Shown here one piece after another: positions 7,349 to 15,228 of a stretch of DNA of 64,000 nt. A model generated the notes under the pieces. That model saw only the letters and a program-made list of their open reading frames with translations. It was not told the DNA's origin and made no database searches. The position numbers and the translations under genes are program-made. Source of the DNA: Peptoniphilus rachelemmaiella (GTDB lineage Bacteria; Bacillota; Clostridia; Tissierellales; Peptoniphilaceae). Numbering within the stretch: the stretch's first letter is position 1; each line of letters begins with the position of its first letter. The DNA is taken from the NCBI RefSeq assembly GCF_943169845.1, contig NZ_CALPBW010000002.1, positions 85,958-149,957 on the forward strand. Reading direction: 5' to 3'.

Positions 7349-9093
7349 CCGTCGATCCTCCATTCATTGGCCTCGTGATACAAGCTGACGAAGCGGGCGT
7401 AGCGTCCGTCCTCTTTCATGAGGGCGTCGTGATTGCCTCGTTCGATGATCTTTCCTCCTTCGATAAAGAGAATCTCGTCCACGCCGCGAATGCTGCTCAT
7501 GCGATGGGCGATCATGATGGTGGTGCGGCCCTTCATTAGGTTCGAAAAGGCCTTTTGAATCTCGTATTCGTTTTCAGGATCCGCCGCCGCAGAGGCTTCA
7601 TCCAAAATGAGGATTTTCGGATCTTTTAAAAACAATCGGGCGATGGCGACCCGTTGGCACTCGCCGCCTGAAAGCTTCACGCCCTCGGCGCCGATTACGG
7701 TGTCGTAGCCTGCGGGAAATTTCTCCTTAAACTCTTCGCAGCGAGCCAGAGCCAGTGCGCGATGCACTTCCTCTTGGTTTGCCTCGGAATCCGCCAGCTG
7801 GACATTGTCGTAAATAGTGAGGCCCTCAAAAAGTTTCGCCTGTTGAAACACCATGCCCACCGTTTCCATGATCCCATCTTTGTCGTAGGCGGGCATGGGC
7901 TTCTCGCCGATCATCACGTCGCCTTTATTTACCGGATAGAGCCCGGAGACGAGCTTGGCGATGGTGGACTTGCCGCCGCCGGATGGGCCGACGAAGGCGT
8001 AGATTTTTCCCGCATCCAAGTGGAGGGAAAAGTCGGAGAGAATTTTTTCGTCCTCGTCGTAAGAAAAGTCCACATGGCTGAAGGTAATGGAGCTATCGCC
8101 GAAGTCCTTTTCCTTTCCGAAGACCATTTTCTTTTCGTCCATCTCTTTAAACAGGGCTTCCACAGTATCCACGGCGCGATTGGCCTGCACGTGATACATG
8201 GACACGTACATAATTTTCATAATGTTGGCAAAGAACATGCCCATAAACAGCGCGAAGAACAAGGTCTTTGCCGCCCACAGGCCGCCGTCGTCTCCTGCGC
8301 CTACGCGGTAGACGGCGTAGAAAACGGGTGCGACGATAAATAAATTTAACAGCCACTGAAAGGTGACATATGGAATGCGACAGGACATGGAGTAGTTGTA
8401 AGCCATGTCGGCGTAATCGTTGATGGTGCTGTATAGGCGCTTAAAGCTCACAATGGGCGCGGCAAAAAGCTTCACCACCTGCATGCCCCGCACGTATTCC
8501 ACGGCTTCGGCATTTAACAGATCCAGCTGCTCCATGTAGGCGCTCATAAATTCTTTTTCCCCCATCATTTTGAAGCAGAGGAAGCCCGACAAGAGGACGA
8601 TGACGCCGAAAAAGGCCGCTAGCCGCAAATCCACCAGGCCGATGACGACAAACATCAGGATCGGCGTTAAAATGGCCACGGTTTGATCGGGAATCAAGTG
8701 GGCCACGGCCATGTGGGTCTGCTCCACATTGTCGTCGATGATTTTGCGCACGCGACCCGATTGGTTTTTGTCGTAAAAAGTATTGGACGCCGTCAAGAGA
8801 TGATCGATGCCCTTTTCCCTCAGGCGGGTTTCCAAGCGAAAGGCCGCCAAGTGGCTCATCCATGTGCCGAGGAAATAAAGAATTCCGTAGGCGATAAATG
8901 CCGCCACCACGCGGAGGGCATAGTCGCTGCCCGCACCAAAATCCTGTTCAATAAAAATGGCCTTTAGGGCGAGCCACAAACAATAATAGCCGAACAAATG
9001 ACAGCAGACGGCGGCTATAGAAAAAAATGCCGACAAAAAGCCGTTGCTTCGCTTCTCCGGTATGTAAGAAAATAATTTTCGATAGGTGTTCAA
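7345..9093 (-). CDS. ABC exporter half-transporter, first subunit
   Basis: A 582-residue protein: membrane domain with six helices to about residue 310, then an ATPase with Walker A GPSGGGKST (around residues 369-377), signature LSGGECQR, Walker B ILILDEASAAADPE and the switch histidine in MIAHR. It is the first gene of a four-gene operon on the minus strand and overlaps the second subunit by four bases. The CQR variant of the signature (LSGGECQRV) differs slightly from the usual Q-Q/R-QR. A sigma-A-like promoter lies about 50 bases upstream. Likely partner of the second subunit in a heterodimer. Import or export direction cannot be settled from the sequence, because Ybt/Irt-type siderophore importers have the same fold. 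Confidence 0.88.
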   Translation of the reverse strand: MNTYRKLFSYIPEKRSNGFLSAFFSIAAVCCHLFGYYCLWLALKAIFIEQDFGAGSDYALRVVAAFIAYGILYFLGTWMSHLAAFRLETRLREKGIDHLLTASNTFYDKNQSGRVRKIIDDNVEQTHMAVAHLIPDQTVAILTPILMFVVIGLVDLRLAAFFGVIVLLSGFLCFKMMGEKEFMSAYMEQLDLLNAEAVEYVRGMQVVKLFAAPIVSFKRLYSTINDYADMAYNYSMSCRIPYVTFQWLLNLFIVAPVFYAVYRVGAGDDGGLWAAKTLFFALFMGMFFANIMKIMYVSMYHVQANRAVDTVEALFKEMDEKKMVFGKEKDFGDSSITFSHVDFSYDEDEKILSDFSLHLDAGKIYAFVGPSGGGKSTIAKLVSGLYPVNKGDVMIGEKPMPAYDKDGIMETVGMVFQQAKLFEGLTIYDNVQLADSEANQEEVHRALALARCEEFKEKFPAGYDTVIGAEGVKLSGGECQRVAIARLFLKDPKILILDEASAAADPENEYEIQKAFSNLMKGRTTIMIAHRMSSIRGVDEILFIEGGKIIERGNHDALMKEDGRYARFVSLYHEANEWRIDG

Positions 9094-9143
9094 ATAGATC
9101 TCCTTTCGTTAATGATAGTATTTATCTTTTATCTTTTAAACAC

Positions 9144-9172
9144 AGTGTAACGATTTTCCCTTTCCTTGTCTA
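9144..9172 (-). promoter_or_regulatory. Promoter of the ABC exporter operon
   Basis: Minus strand: -35 TAGACA (9167-9172), a 17-base spacer, and -10 TACACT (9144-9149), about 50 bases before the start codon of the first exporter gene. Confidence 0.55.
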
Positions 9173-9182
9173 TTCATAAAAG

Positions 9183-9210
9183 CGAAATTATTCATTTCGT
9201 TTGACGAAAT
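9183..9210. promoter_or_regulatory. Overlapping CGAAAT/ATTTCG dyads, candidate operator
   Basis: In the divergent intergenic region, CGAAAT occurs three times in alternating orientation. CGAAAT-5-ATTTCG spans 9183-9199 and ATTTCGT-3-ACGAAAT (perfect 7-base arms) spans 9194-9210. It sits just upstream of the -35 of the exporter promoter, where an AraC-type activator would bind. No binding protein can be named. Confidence 0.45.
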
Positions 9211-9286
9211 CCCGATCCAATAGGCATGCCGACAATACCGACCTTCCATTTGTTACGAAAATTAAAAACATGCACCGATTTTTCTT

Positions 9287-9294
9287 GATATAAT
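9287..9294 (+). promoter_or_regulatory. Extended -10 promoter of the signalling operon
   Basis: TGATATAAT, an extended -10 element, lies about 60 bases before the sensor start codon. No good -35 is seen, which is usual for extended -10 promoters. Confidence 0.5.
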
Positions 9295-9355
9295 AATCAA
9301 TAATAGATGGATTAACGGGATGACGGCACGAACGACCGGTGTGAAGGAGGTCATT

Positions 9356-11017
9356 ATGTATCGAAAAGAGATTACCACCTACATCTTCTCGATTCTTTTT
9401 ATTGCCATGGCCGCCGCCATTCAGATCATGGAAGCCCGAGGCACCTTGCCTTTTACGGGAAAGACTTTGGTGTTTTTTCTCTACGCCCTGGTCTTTCTTC
9501 TCTGGGCGAAAAACATGGAAAACCGCGTGCTCCGCGCCGATGTAGCCCGGCGATTTAAATTCATCGCCCTTTTGCTTGTCGGCTACTTGGCCACCCGTAC
9601 GGTAAAATACGAAATCCTCATCGCTTCCGCCACCGCCGTTCGTTGGATTCGCTACATATATTATTTTTTCATTCTCACCACGGTCCACTTGGTCTTTTTT
9701 ACGTCCCTCTACGTAGGCAAATCGGAGCGCGAGCCCATCGACAAGCGTTGGAATCTTTTTTGGATTCCCACCGCCACCTTGATTCTCTTGATTTTAACCA
9801 ACGACTTCCACGGCCTCGTTTTCGTGCCCTACGCCCACGCCTCGGGCTTTAAGCAGTACGGCCCCGTCTACCTTATGACCAACGGCTACATCCTTCTTCT
9901 CGCCGCCTTGACCCTGATTATTACATCGAAGCGGTCCTTGGCACAAAAGCGGCTGAAATCCATCGCCGCCCCGGTAGGGGTTTTGGCCCTGTGCTTTGTC
10001 TACACCGTGCTCTACATCGTAGACTGGCCGCCTTTTCACTATGTAAAAATCGCCTTTCAAAGCGCAGAGTTTAACAGCCTTACGGTCATTCTCTTTATCG
10101 AGTCTTTGGTTTTTACGCGGCTCATCGCCTCCAATCGAGGCTACGACACTTTTTTAAGCTTGTCTTCCTTGAATATGGGCATGATGGATTTAAAGGGACA
10201 AATCGTCGTGAAACCCAACAAGGGGCCGGAGGTCAGCACCGATGCAGTAAGAGAAGCGGAAAACCGCGCCATTGCCGTGGACGAAAACACCCTTCTCGAA
10301 AGCTCGCCCATTGGCGGCGGCAGCTGTTTTTGGTTCGTGGACCTTACGGATTTTAATCGCCTGAAAGCGCAACTTCTCTCCGTCAACGAGGAAATGCTCA
10401 ACGAAAATGAATTGCTTCTGGCCAACAATAAACTGAAGGAAGAAATGGCCATGGTTAAAGAGCAGCGGGACATTCGCGACGCCATTCAGGAAAAGCTCAA
10501 GCCCCAATTCGCTCAGTTGAAAGTCATTATGGCCCATCTGCCCGAGGCGGAAGATGCTTACGAAGACGACCTCAAGGACGCCTGCCTCTTAAATGTGTAC
10601 ATTAAGCGCTTCTCCAATTTATTTTTGCTTGCCAGAAACAGAGCGGATCTTTCCCTGGCGGAAATGCGTTTGGCCTTCGACGAATCCTTAGACTACCTGC
10701 GATTAAAAGGCGTGGTCACCTCCAATACCTGGGACGTGACCGGCGCTGTGGATGCCGCAGCGGGCCTGAGCCTTTACGCCGCGTTTCAAATGATCTTAGA
10801 GGCTTATCTCCATTGTCTTAAGGCGATTTTCATTCATTTTCAGGAAAAGGATGAATCGCTTTTGCTCTCGATCTACGTGGAAAGCGAAAAACAAATCTCC
10901 CCGGAAAGAAAAATCCGAGCGGTGCTCCCCTCCGAAGGTGTCTCCTTTGCGGAGGAATTTAAGGAAGGGCTCTCTCTCCTGCGCTTTTCCGTAAAAAAAG
11001 GCGGTGACCCACGATGA
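9356..11017 (+). CDS. 7TM sensor protein without kinase catalytic domain
   Basis: A 553-residue protein whose first 260 residues form seven or eight membrane helices of the type found in histidine kinases with an N-terminal 7TM domain. A PAS-like segment follows (about 270-345), then a coiled coil rich in E, N and L, and a helical region. That region resembles a kinase dimerisation domain but has no phospho-accepting histidine (RDIRDAIQEKLKPQF). The C-terminal 170 residues show no N, G1 or G2 box, so it should not bind ATP. The ATG at 9356 follows GAAGGAGG; a start 12 codons earlier lacks one. The next gene starts within its stop codon (ATGA). It is probably the signal-detecting partner of the following kinase. 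Confidence 0.75.
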   Translation: MYRKEITTYIFSILFIAMAAAIQIMEARGTLPFTGKTLVFFLYALVFLLWAKNMENRVLRADVARRFKFIALLLVGYLATRTVKYEILIASATAVRWIRYIYYFFILTTVHLVFFTSLYVGKSEREPIDKRWNLFWIPTATLILLILTNDFHGLVFVPYAHASGFKQYGPVYLMTNGYILLLAALTLIITSKRSLAQKRLKSIAAPVGVLALCFVYTVLYIVDWPPFHYVKIAFQSAEFNSLTVILFIESLVFTRLIASNRGYDTFLSLSSLNMGMMDLKGQIVVKPNKGPEVSTDAVREAENRAIAVDENTLLESSPIGGGSCFWFVDLTDFNRLKAQLLSVNEEMLNENELLLANNKLKEEMAMVKEQRDIRDAIQEKLKPQFAQLKVIMAHLPEAEDAYEDDLKDACLLNVYIKRFSNLFLLARNRADLSLAEMRLAFDESLDYLRLKGVVTSNTWDVTGAVDAAAGLSLYAAFQMILEAYLHCLKAIFIHFQEKDESLLLSIYVESEKQISPERKIRAVLPSEGVSFAEEFKEGLSLLRFSVKKGGDPR

Positions 11018-12276
11018 TGAATCTATCTACAGCGGCGCTCGCTATTTTATTTATTGCAAGCCTCGCCATCCTTATCATGGCACTGGATCTATCCGTGGAT
11101 GCGGCCCTTGCCTTGCGACTATCGCCTCTCTTTTTCACAAGCGCCCTCTTGGTCTTGGCGGCACTTCTTCCCGCCCAAGTGGTGGCGGAGCTAGGCACCG
11201 GGCATTACCACTTAGCCGATTATTTTTTACACACGCCCCTTCTCGCCTTCATCGCCTATCTCCTGGTTTTGCTCTTCTTAGAAGGCGTCCTGGCCCGCAA
11301 GCTTTCCAAACTGAAAAAGGAACAGCTGGGAGAAAACTCCGTGAAAGAAAGCGTGGACAATCTCCCCGACGGCATTTGTTTTTCAAAGCTCGACGGCACG
11401 CCCCTTTTAGTGAATCGCCAAATGCAGGAAATCAGCTACCAAGTCTTCGGCAAAAAGCTCGTCAACGACTTGCTCTGCGCGCGGGACATCGAAGCCAATC
11501 GCATTCGTCCGCGGACAAAAATTTTGCAGCGGGAGCCTTTAATTATCGCAAGCAATTCCAAGGTGTGGCAGATTAAAATCATCCACCACGGCTTGGTGAA
11601 GGAAACCCTGGCCTACGACATAACCCTGGAATGGGCGCTCTATGAGGAAATCGAGAAAATGACCCGGGCCAATCAGCGGATGAATGCCGAATTAAAGGCG
11701 TATCAAGAAAAAATCGGCGAATACACGCGGCAGAAGGAAATTTTACAGGCCAAGATAAAAATCCACGACCGCTTAGGTCAGGCCCTGGTTTATTTCAGAC
11801 GCTATTTGGAAAAGTCGGAGAAGACGCCTGAGGATCGCCGCCGACTGGAGACCCTGTGGCGGGAATGTTTGATTCTTTTCGACGAAGAAGATGAGGCGCC
11901 GAAAGCGGCCTCGGCTTGGGACAAGTTTATTTCGACGGCGAAGGCCATCGGCGTGGATGTCATGGTCGAAGGCGACGTGCCCGCGTCGGAGGAAGATCAG
12001 GCCCTCTTGGTGGACTTGGTCCACGAGGCGTTGAACAACGCCGTTCGCCACGGCCACGCCAAAAAGATTTGGATCACCTTAAAAGATCGCGGCCCCACAT
12101 TTTCCTGCACCATTAAAAACGACGGCAACTTGCCCACGGGCCCGGTGGAGGAAAAAGGCGGATTGAAAAATATGCGCCAACGCTTGGCTTATTACGACGG
12201 CACCCTGGCCGTACGCAGAGAGTCGCTCTTTCAATTGGATTTATCCTGGAGCAAAGGAGGTTTTCGTGACTTATAA
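11014..12276 (+). CDS. Sensor histidine kinase (NarL-partner type)
   Basis: A 420-residue kinase with two or three N-terminal membrane helices (1-95), a PAS-like domain (about 110-205) and a coiled coil. A dimerisation helix carries the likely phosphohistidine H251 in HDRLGQAL, as in the HisKA_3 class. The ATP-binding domain has an N box LVHEALNNAVRHG (around 336-347) and a G box EKGGLKNMRQRL. It autophosphorylates and passes phosphate to the regulator encoded by the next gene, whose GTG start overlaps this gene by 11 bases. It overlaps the 7TM sensor gene by four bases. Either of two adjacent ATGs (11014 or 11017) could be the start. Confidence 0.88.
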   Translation: MMNLSTAALAILFIASLAILIMALDLSVDAALALRLSPLFFTSALLVLAALLPAQVVAELGTGHYHLADYFLHTPLLAFIAYLLVLLFLEGVLARKLSKLKKEQLGENSVKESVDNLPDGICFSKLDGTPLLVNRQMQEISYQVFGKKLVNDLLCARDIEANRIRPRTKILQREPLIIASNSKVWQIKIIHHGLVKETLAYDITLEWALYEEIEKMTRANQRMNAELKAYQEKIGEYTRQKEILQAKIKIHDRLGQALVYFRRYLEKSEKTPEDRRRLETLWRECLILFDEEDEAPKAASAWDKFISTAKAIGVDVMVEGDVPASEEDQALLVDLVHEALNNAVRHGHAKKIWITLKDRGPTFSCTIKNDGNLPTGPVEEKGGLKNMRQRLAYYDGTLAVRRESLFQLDLSWSKGGFRDL

Positions 12277-12898
12277 ATTTATGATCGTCGACGATCAATT
12301 TGTCTCCCGTGAACTGTTCCGCCTTATTCTGGACAACCACCCCGGTTACGAGGTGGTTTATTCCGTAGACACGGCCATGTTTGCCGACACCTATGTCCTG
12401 AATCGGAATTTGGATTTGGTGATTATGGACATTCTCATGCAAGACGGCTCCAACGGATTGGATGCGGCGGAAAAGATAAAAAGGTTGAGGCCGGACATAA
12501 AAATCGTCGCCGTCACCAGTATGCCGGAAGTCTCCTGGATGGAGCGGGCGAAGGCCATCGGCATCGACAGTTTTTGGTACAAAGAAGCATCGGAGGCAAG
12601 TATTCTCGAGGTCATCGACCTCACCTTGGCCGGGGAATCCATTTATCCCGAAGCCACACCGGTAATTCAGCTGGGCCTCGCCCAATCCACGGAATTTACG
12701 CCTCGAGAAATTCAGGTGCTGCGCCTCTTGACCACCGGTGCCGGCAACGAGGAGATCGCGACGAAATTAGAAATCTCCCTGAACACGGTGAAGACCCACG
12801 TTCAACATTTAATGGACAAGACCGGCTTTAACAGCCGCACCCAGCTGGCCATTCAGGCGAGAATCACAGGTTTTGTCATCGAAGAAAGTGAACAATGA
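12266..12898 (+). CDS. NarL/FixJ-type response regulator
   Basis: A 210-residue regulator. The receiver domain has the acidic pair D9-D10, phosphoacceptor D55 (LDLVIMDILMQDG) and conserved T and K positions. The C-terminal LuxR-type helix-turn-helix contains LTTGAGNEEIATKLEISLNTVKTH in the expected place. It starts with GTG (12266) after AAAGGAGG; this start overlaps the kinase gene. It completes the three-gene signalling operon and ends at a strong terminator. The divergent ABC exporter operon, with dyads in the shared promoter region, is the most obvious target besides self-regulation, but that is inference. Confidence 0.92.
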   Translation: MTYKFMIVDDQFVSRELFRLILDNHPGYEVVYSVDTAMFADTYVLNRNLDLVIMDILMQDGSNGLDAAEKIKRLRPDIKIVAVTSMPEVSWMERAKAIGIDSFWYKEASEASILEVIDLTLAGESIYPEATPVIQLGLAQSTEFTPREIQVLRLLTTGAGNEEIATKLEISLNTVKTHVQHLMDKTGFNSRTQLAIQARITGFVIEESEQ

Positions 12899-12900
12899 CG

Positions 12901-12926
12901 CCGCGGAAATCCTCCGCGGTTTTTTA
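12901..12926 (+). terminator. Terminator of the signalling operon
   Basis: CCGCGGA (12901-12907) pairs with TCCGCGG (12913-12919) and is followed by TTTTTT. Confidence 0.9.
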
Positions 12927-12942
12927 TTGGCGGAATTTGAGC

Positions 12943-12970
12943 AAAAAAAAGAGCCCGCCTCGGCGGACTC
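12943..12970 (-). terminator. Terminator of the copper-amine-oxidase-N gene
   Basis: GAGCCCGCC/GGCGGACTC hairpin (12951-12970) is followed on the minus strand by eight T residues. Confidence 0.85.
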
Positions 12971-12980
12971 TTCGCAAGGA

Positions 12981-13712
12981 TCAATTCACTCCGAGAAGGG
13001 GCTTAAATCCGTTGCTCAGCGGATCGTATTCTAAAATCGCGGTACCTGTTTTGTTAATAAAAATGTGGCGGACGTGGTCGGTGAGGTTGTCATCTACGGG
13101 ATTATCTTTTCGCAGGGTGACGAGAAAGCCATCCATCTCCTGTTGATTGTATTCCGCAAGCTCCGGCCGGGTGTCCGTGGCGTAGTAGCTTTTATCTAAG
13201 CGTCCCATGGCTGTCAGTCGGCTGATTACTTCATCCGCTGCATTGGCGTCGTTGACATAGGCTTTTAAATACTGATCGGCGGCGGTGATCCGCACCGCCC
13301 GCGCCGCGCCGTCCCATTCCACGTTCATATCGAAGATTTCGGCAATGGCTCTGAGAGGAAGCATGGTGCGATTGTTTTTTATAAAGGCCGCCGAATCTAA
13401 GGGTACGGGCCCCGCCATCTCTGCCGTACTGATCCATATCTCTTTCTTTCCGATGGGAATATAGATCTGCTTGTCGCCTTTTTCGATGGAGACGGCTTTT
13501 TCATTTTTCAGATAAAAAACCTGCGCCCCTAAATTTTCGGCGATGACCCGTACAGGCACGAAGGTTCTGGAATTTTTAATTACCGGCGGTTGATCCGGGG
13601 AGATGATTTCGCCGTTAATAAAAATCGTCACATCCTTCGGCGCCTTAAAGGCCAGGCTGAAGAGGAGCAAGGGCAAGAGCCACAGCCATTTTCTGCGATC
13701 CGTCTTTTTCAT
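12981..13712 (-). CDS. Secreted copper-amine-oxidase N-terminal domain protein
   Basis: A 243-residue protein with a signal peptide or single anchor (residues 7-23, WLWLLPLLLFSLAF). Two repeats of the 'copper amine oxidase N-terminal' (stalk) domain follow. The hallmark phrases are FINGEIISPDQPPVI, RTFVPVRVIAENLGA and RTMLPLRAIAEIFDM. No amine oxidase catalytic domain follows; the last 85 residues are unassigned. Such domains are common as stand-alone wall-associated modules in Clostridia and bind no copper as far as known. It has its own terminator. A second protein of the same type is encoded near 53.4-54.2 kb. Function at the cell surface is unknown. Confidence 0.85.
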   Translation of the reverse strand: MKKTDRRKWLWLLPLLLFSLAFKAPKDVTIFINGEIISPDQPPVIKNSRTFVPVRVIAENLGAQVFYLKNEKAVSIEKGDKQIYIPIGKKEIWISTAEMAGPVPLDSAAFIKNNRTMLPLRAIAEIFDMNVEWDGAARAVRITAADQYLKAYVNDANAADEVISRLTAMGRLDKSYYATDTRPELAEYNQQEMDGFLVTLRKDNPVDDNLTDHVRHIFINKTGTAILEYDPLSNGFKPLLGVN

Positions 13713-13764
13713 GATTTTCTCCTTTCGGCCCGGGCGGTTTTTCTTTCCATAACGTCCGGTGGAT

Positions 13765-15219
13765 TTACTTCTTTTTCTTCTCCCCTTTCATGATCTTCTT
13801 CACGTTGTCGCCTTTTAAGTCCATGTAGTTTTCCTTCGAAATGCGGCTCGTGGTCACGCCGTGTTCCGAGTGCAGGTACTCATCCACACAGTCCAAATTG
13901 GAGACTTCGCTCCTCGTCTCGAATTCGTAGGTATGGCGGGCATCTTGATTTCTGTATTTTTTTACCATGCTGAAGAAGTAGATAAAACCGCCCACAAGCA
14001 GGAGCCAGAAAATATCTCGGCCCTCTTGAATCTTCGTGCCGTCGAATAAATCCAGTGCCAAAATAATTCGCAGGACGACGGCGGCGAAGAAGCTCGCGAT
14101 CTCCACGAGAAGAGATACGAGGAAAAGCTTGTTGTAGTTAATGGGGACGCTCCCCATGGTCTCTTTGGTTCTGGCATTCACCGCCACGTAGTGGAGCAGC
14201 TGCTTCTTGCCCTTTACCTGCATGTAGCTGTAAAGCCACACGGGCAAGTAGGCCGCTTTCCACGCGTCGCCTACGACGGTAAAGTCTTCCTGCTTCCAGC
14301 ACACGCCGCGATCGTAATCCTTGAGCGTGTCTAAAATCGCCAGCCGCGCCACATCGGCACTTTGCACGTCGGTGACCTCTTTCAGCCCGCCCCTATTGGT
14401 GTCCCGTTTTTCCGAGGTATAGCCTTTCAGGTAATTGGCATTGTAGGCCACGCAATTTTCCGTGTCGAAGGGCAAAATGGAATTAATAATATTGGTGGTC
14501 TTGGTCTTGGATTGGTAATCCAACTTGTCGCTGCTGGATTCGATGACCAAGTCGTCGATGGCGATGTCGAAGTCTCGTTCCACATGGTAGGTGTCCACGT
14601 CGTATTCCCTGTGCTCCCCGTCGTCGTCTTTTACCATATAGCTGTTGGTTTCAATTTCCCCTTCCCCAGACAGCTTCATGTGGCCGTTTACATCCACCAG
14701 CATATAGGGCAAATAGACGCCGCAAATATTTTCTGTGGTAAATTCCCTTGCGAATGTGGGATGGGCGAATTTTCTTCGCTCGCCGACGAAGGTTTCGATT
14801 TCTTTTTGGGCCTCTTCTTTGGAAATGCTGAAGGGCAATAGCACATCGGGTACGGCGCCGTTTGGAATGACGCTGTTAATGGAAAGGGTGTTGCGGCACC
14901 AGTGGCAGCGGGCTTGGGTAGAGGCGGCCGTATCGACGACGACCTCCGCACCGCAGCTCTCGCATTTTAAGGTGATGACATCCTCGGCATCGACGTCGAT
15001 GTCCTCGGCGCCGCTTTGAACGGTGCTTCCCTTTAATGTCTCGATGGCCGCATCGTCGGCCGCTCGAATCAGTTCAAATTCGTGGCGACAGAAATTGCAG
15101 CGCAGCTTTCCCGTCTTCGTGTTGGTCTGAATGTCTGTGGCGCCGCACTTGGGGCATTTGATTTGGCCGTTGGCTTTGTCTTGTTCTGTGACGGCGGTAT
15201 TCATCTTTTCATCAGCCAT
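13765..15219 (-). CDS. Zinc-ribbon membrane protein (YdjG/YdjH-like)
   Basis: A 484-residue protein with two N-terminal zinc ribbons: CPKC...CNFC around residues 22-42 and CESC...CHWC around 85-107. A long soluble region follows, with two membrane helices near 365-415 and a lysine-rich tail (KGEKKKK). It starts nine bases after the SPFH-domain gene. In Bacillus subtilis the similar ydjG/ydjH genes, encoding zinc-ribbon membrane proteins, sit beside the SPFH gene ydjI and pspA. There they anchor membrane-stress proteins. This supports a role in a membrane-quality complex with the SPFH partner. No pspA is present here, so the function is inferred from the pair. Confidence 0.7.
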   Translation of the reverse strand: MADEKMNTAVTEQDKANGQIKCPKCGATDIQTNTKTGKLRCNFCRHEFELIRAADDAAIETLKGSTVQSGAEDIDVDAEDVITLKCESCGAEVVVDTAASTQARCHWCRNTLSINSVIPNGAVPDVLLPFSISKEEAQKEIETFVGERRKFAHPTFAREFTTENICGVYLPYMLVDVNGHMKLSGEGEIETNSYMVKDDDGEHREYDVDTYHVERDFDIAIDDLVIESSSDKLDYQSKTKTTNIINSILPFDTENCVAYNANYLKGYTSEKRDTNRGGLKEVTDVQSADVARLAILDTLKDYDRGVCWKQEDFTVVGDAWKAAYLPVWLYSYMQVKGKKQLLHYVAVNARTKETMGSVPINYNKLFLVSLLVEIASFFAAVVLRIILALDLFDGTKIQEGRDIFWLLLVGGFIYFFSMVKKYRNQDARHTYEFETRSEVSNLDCVDEYLHSEHGVTTSRISKENYMDLKGDNVKKIMKGEKKKK

Positions 15220-15228
15220 AATCCACCT

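Noticed and set aside
9188..9688. 166-codon minus-strand frame opposite the 7TM sensor
   Set aside because: It lies antisense to a well-supported membrane protein and has no ribosome-binding site or recognisable domain.
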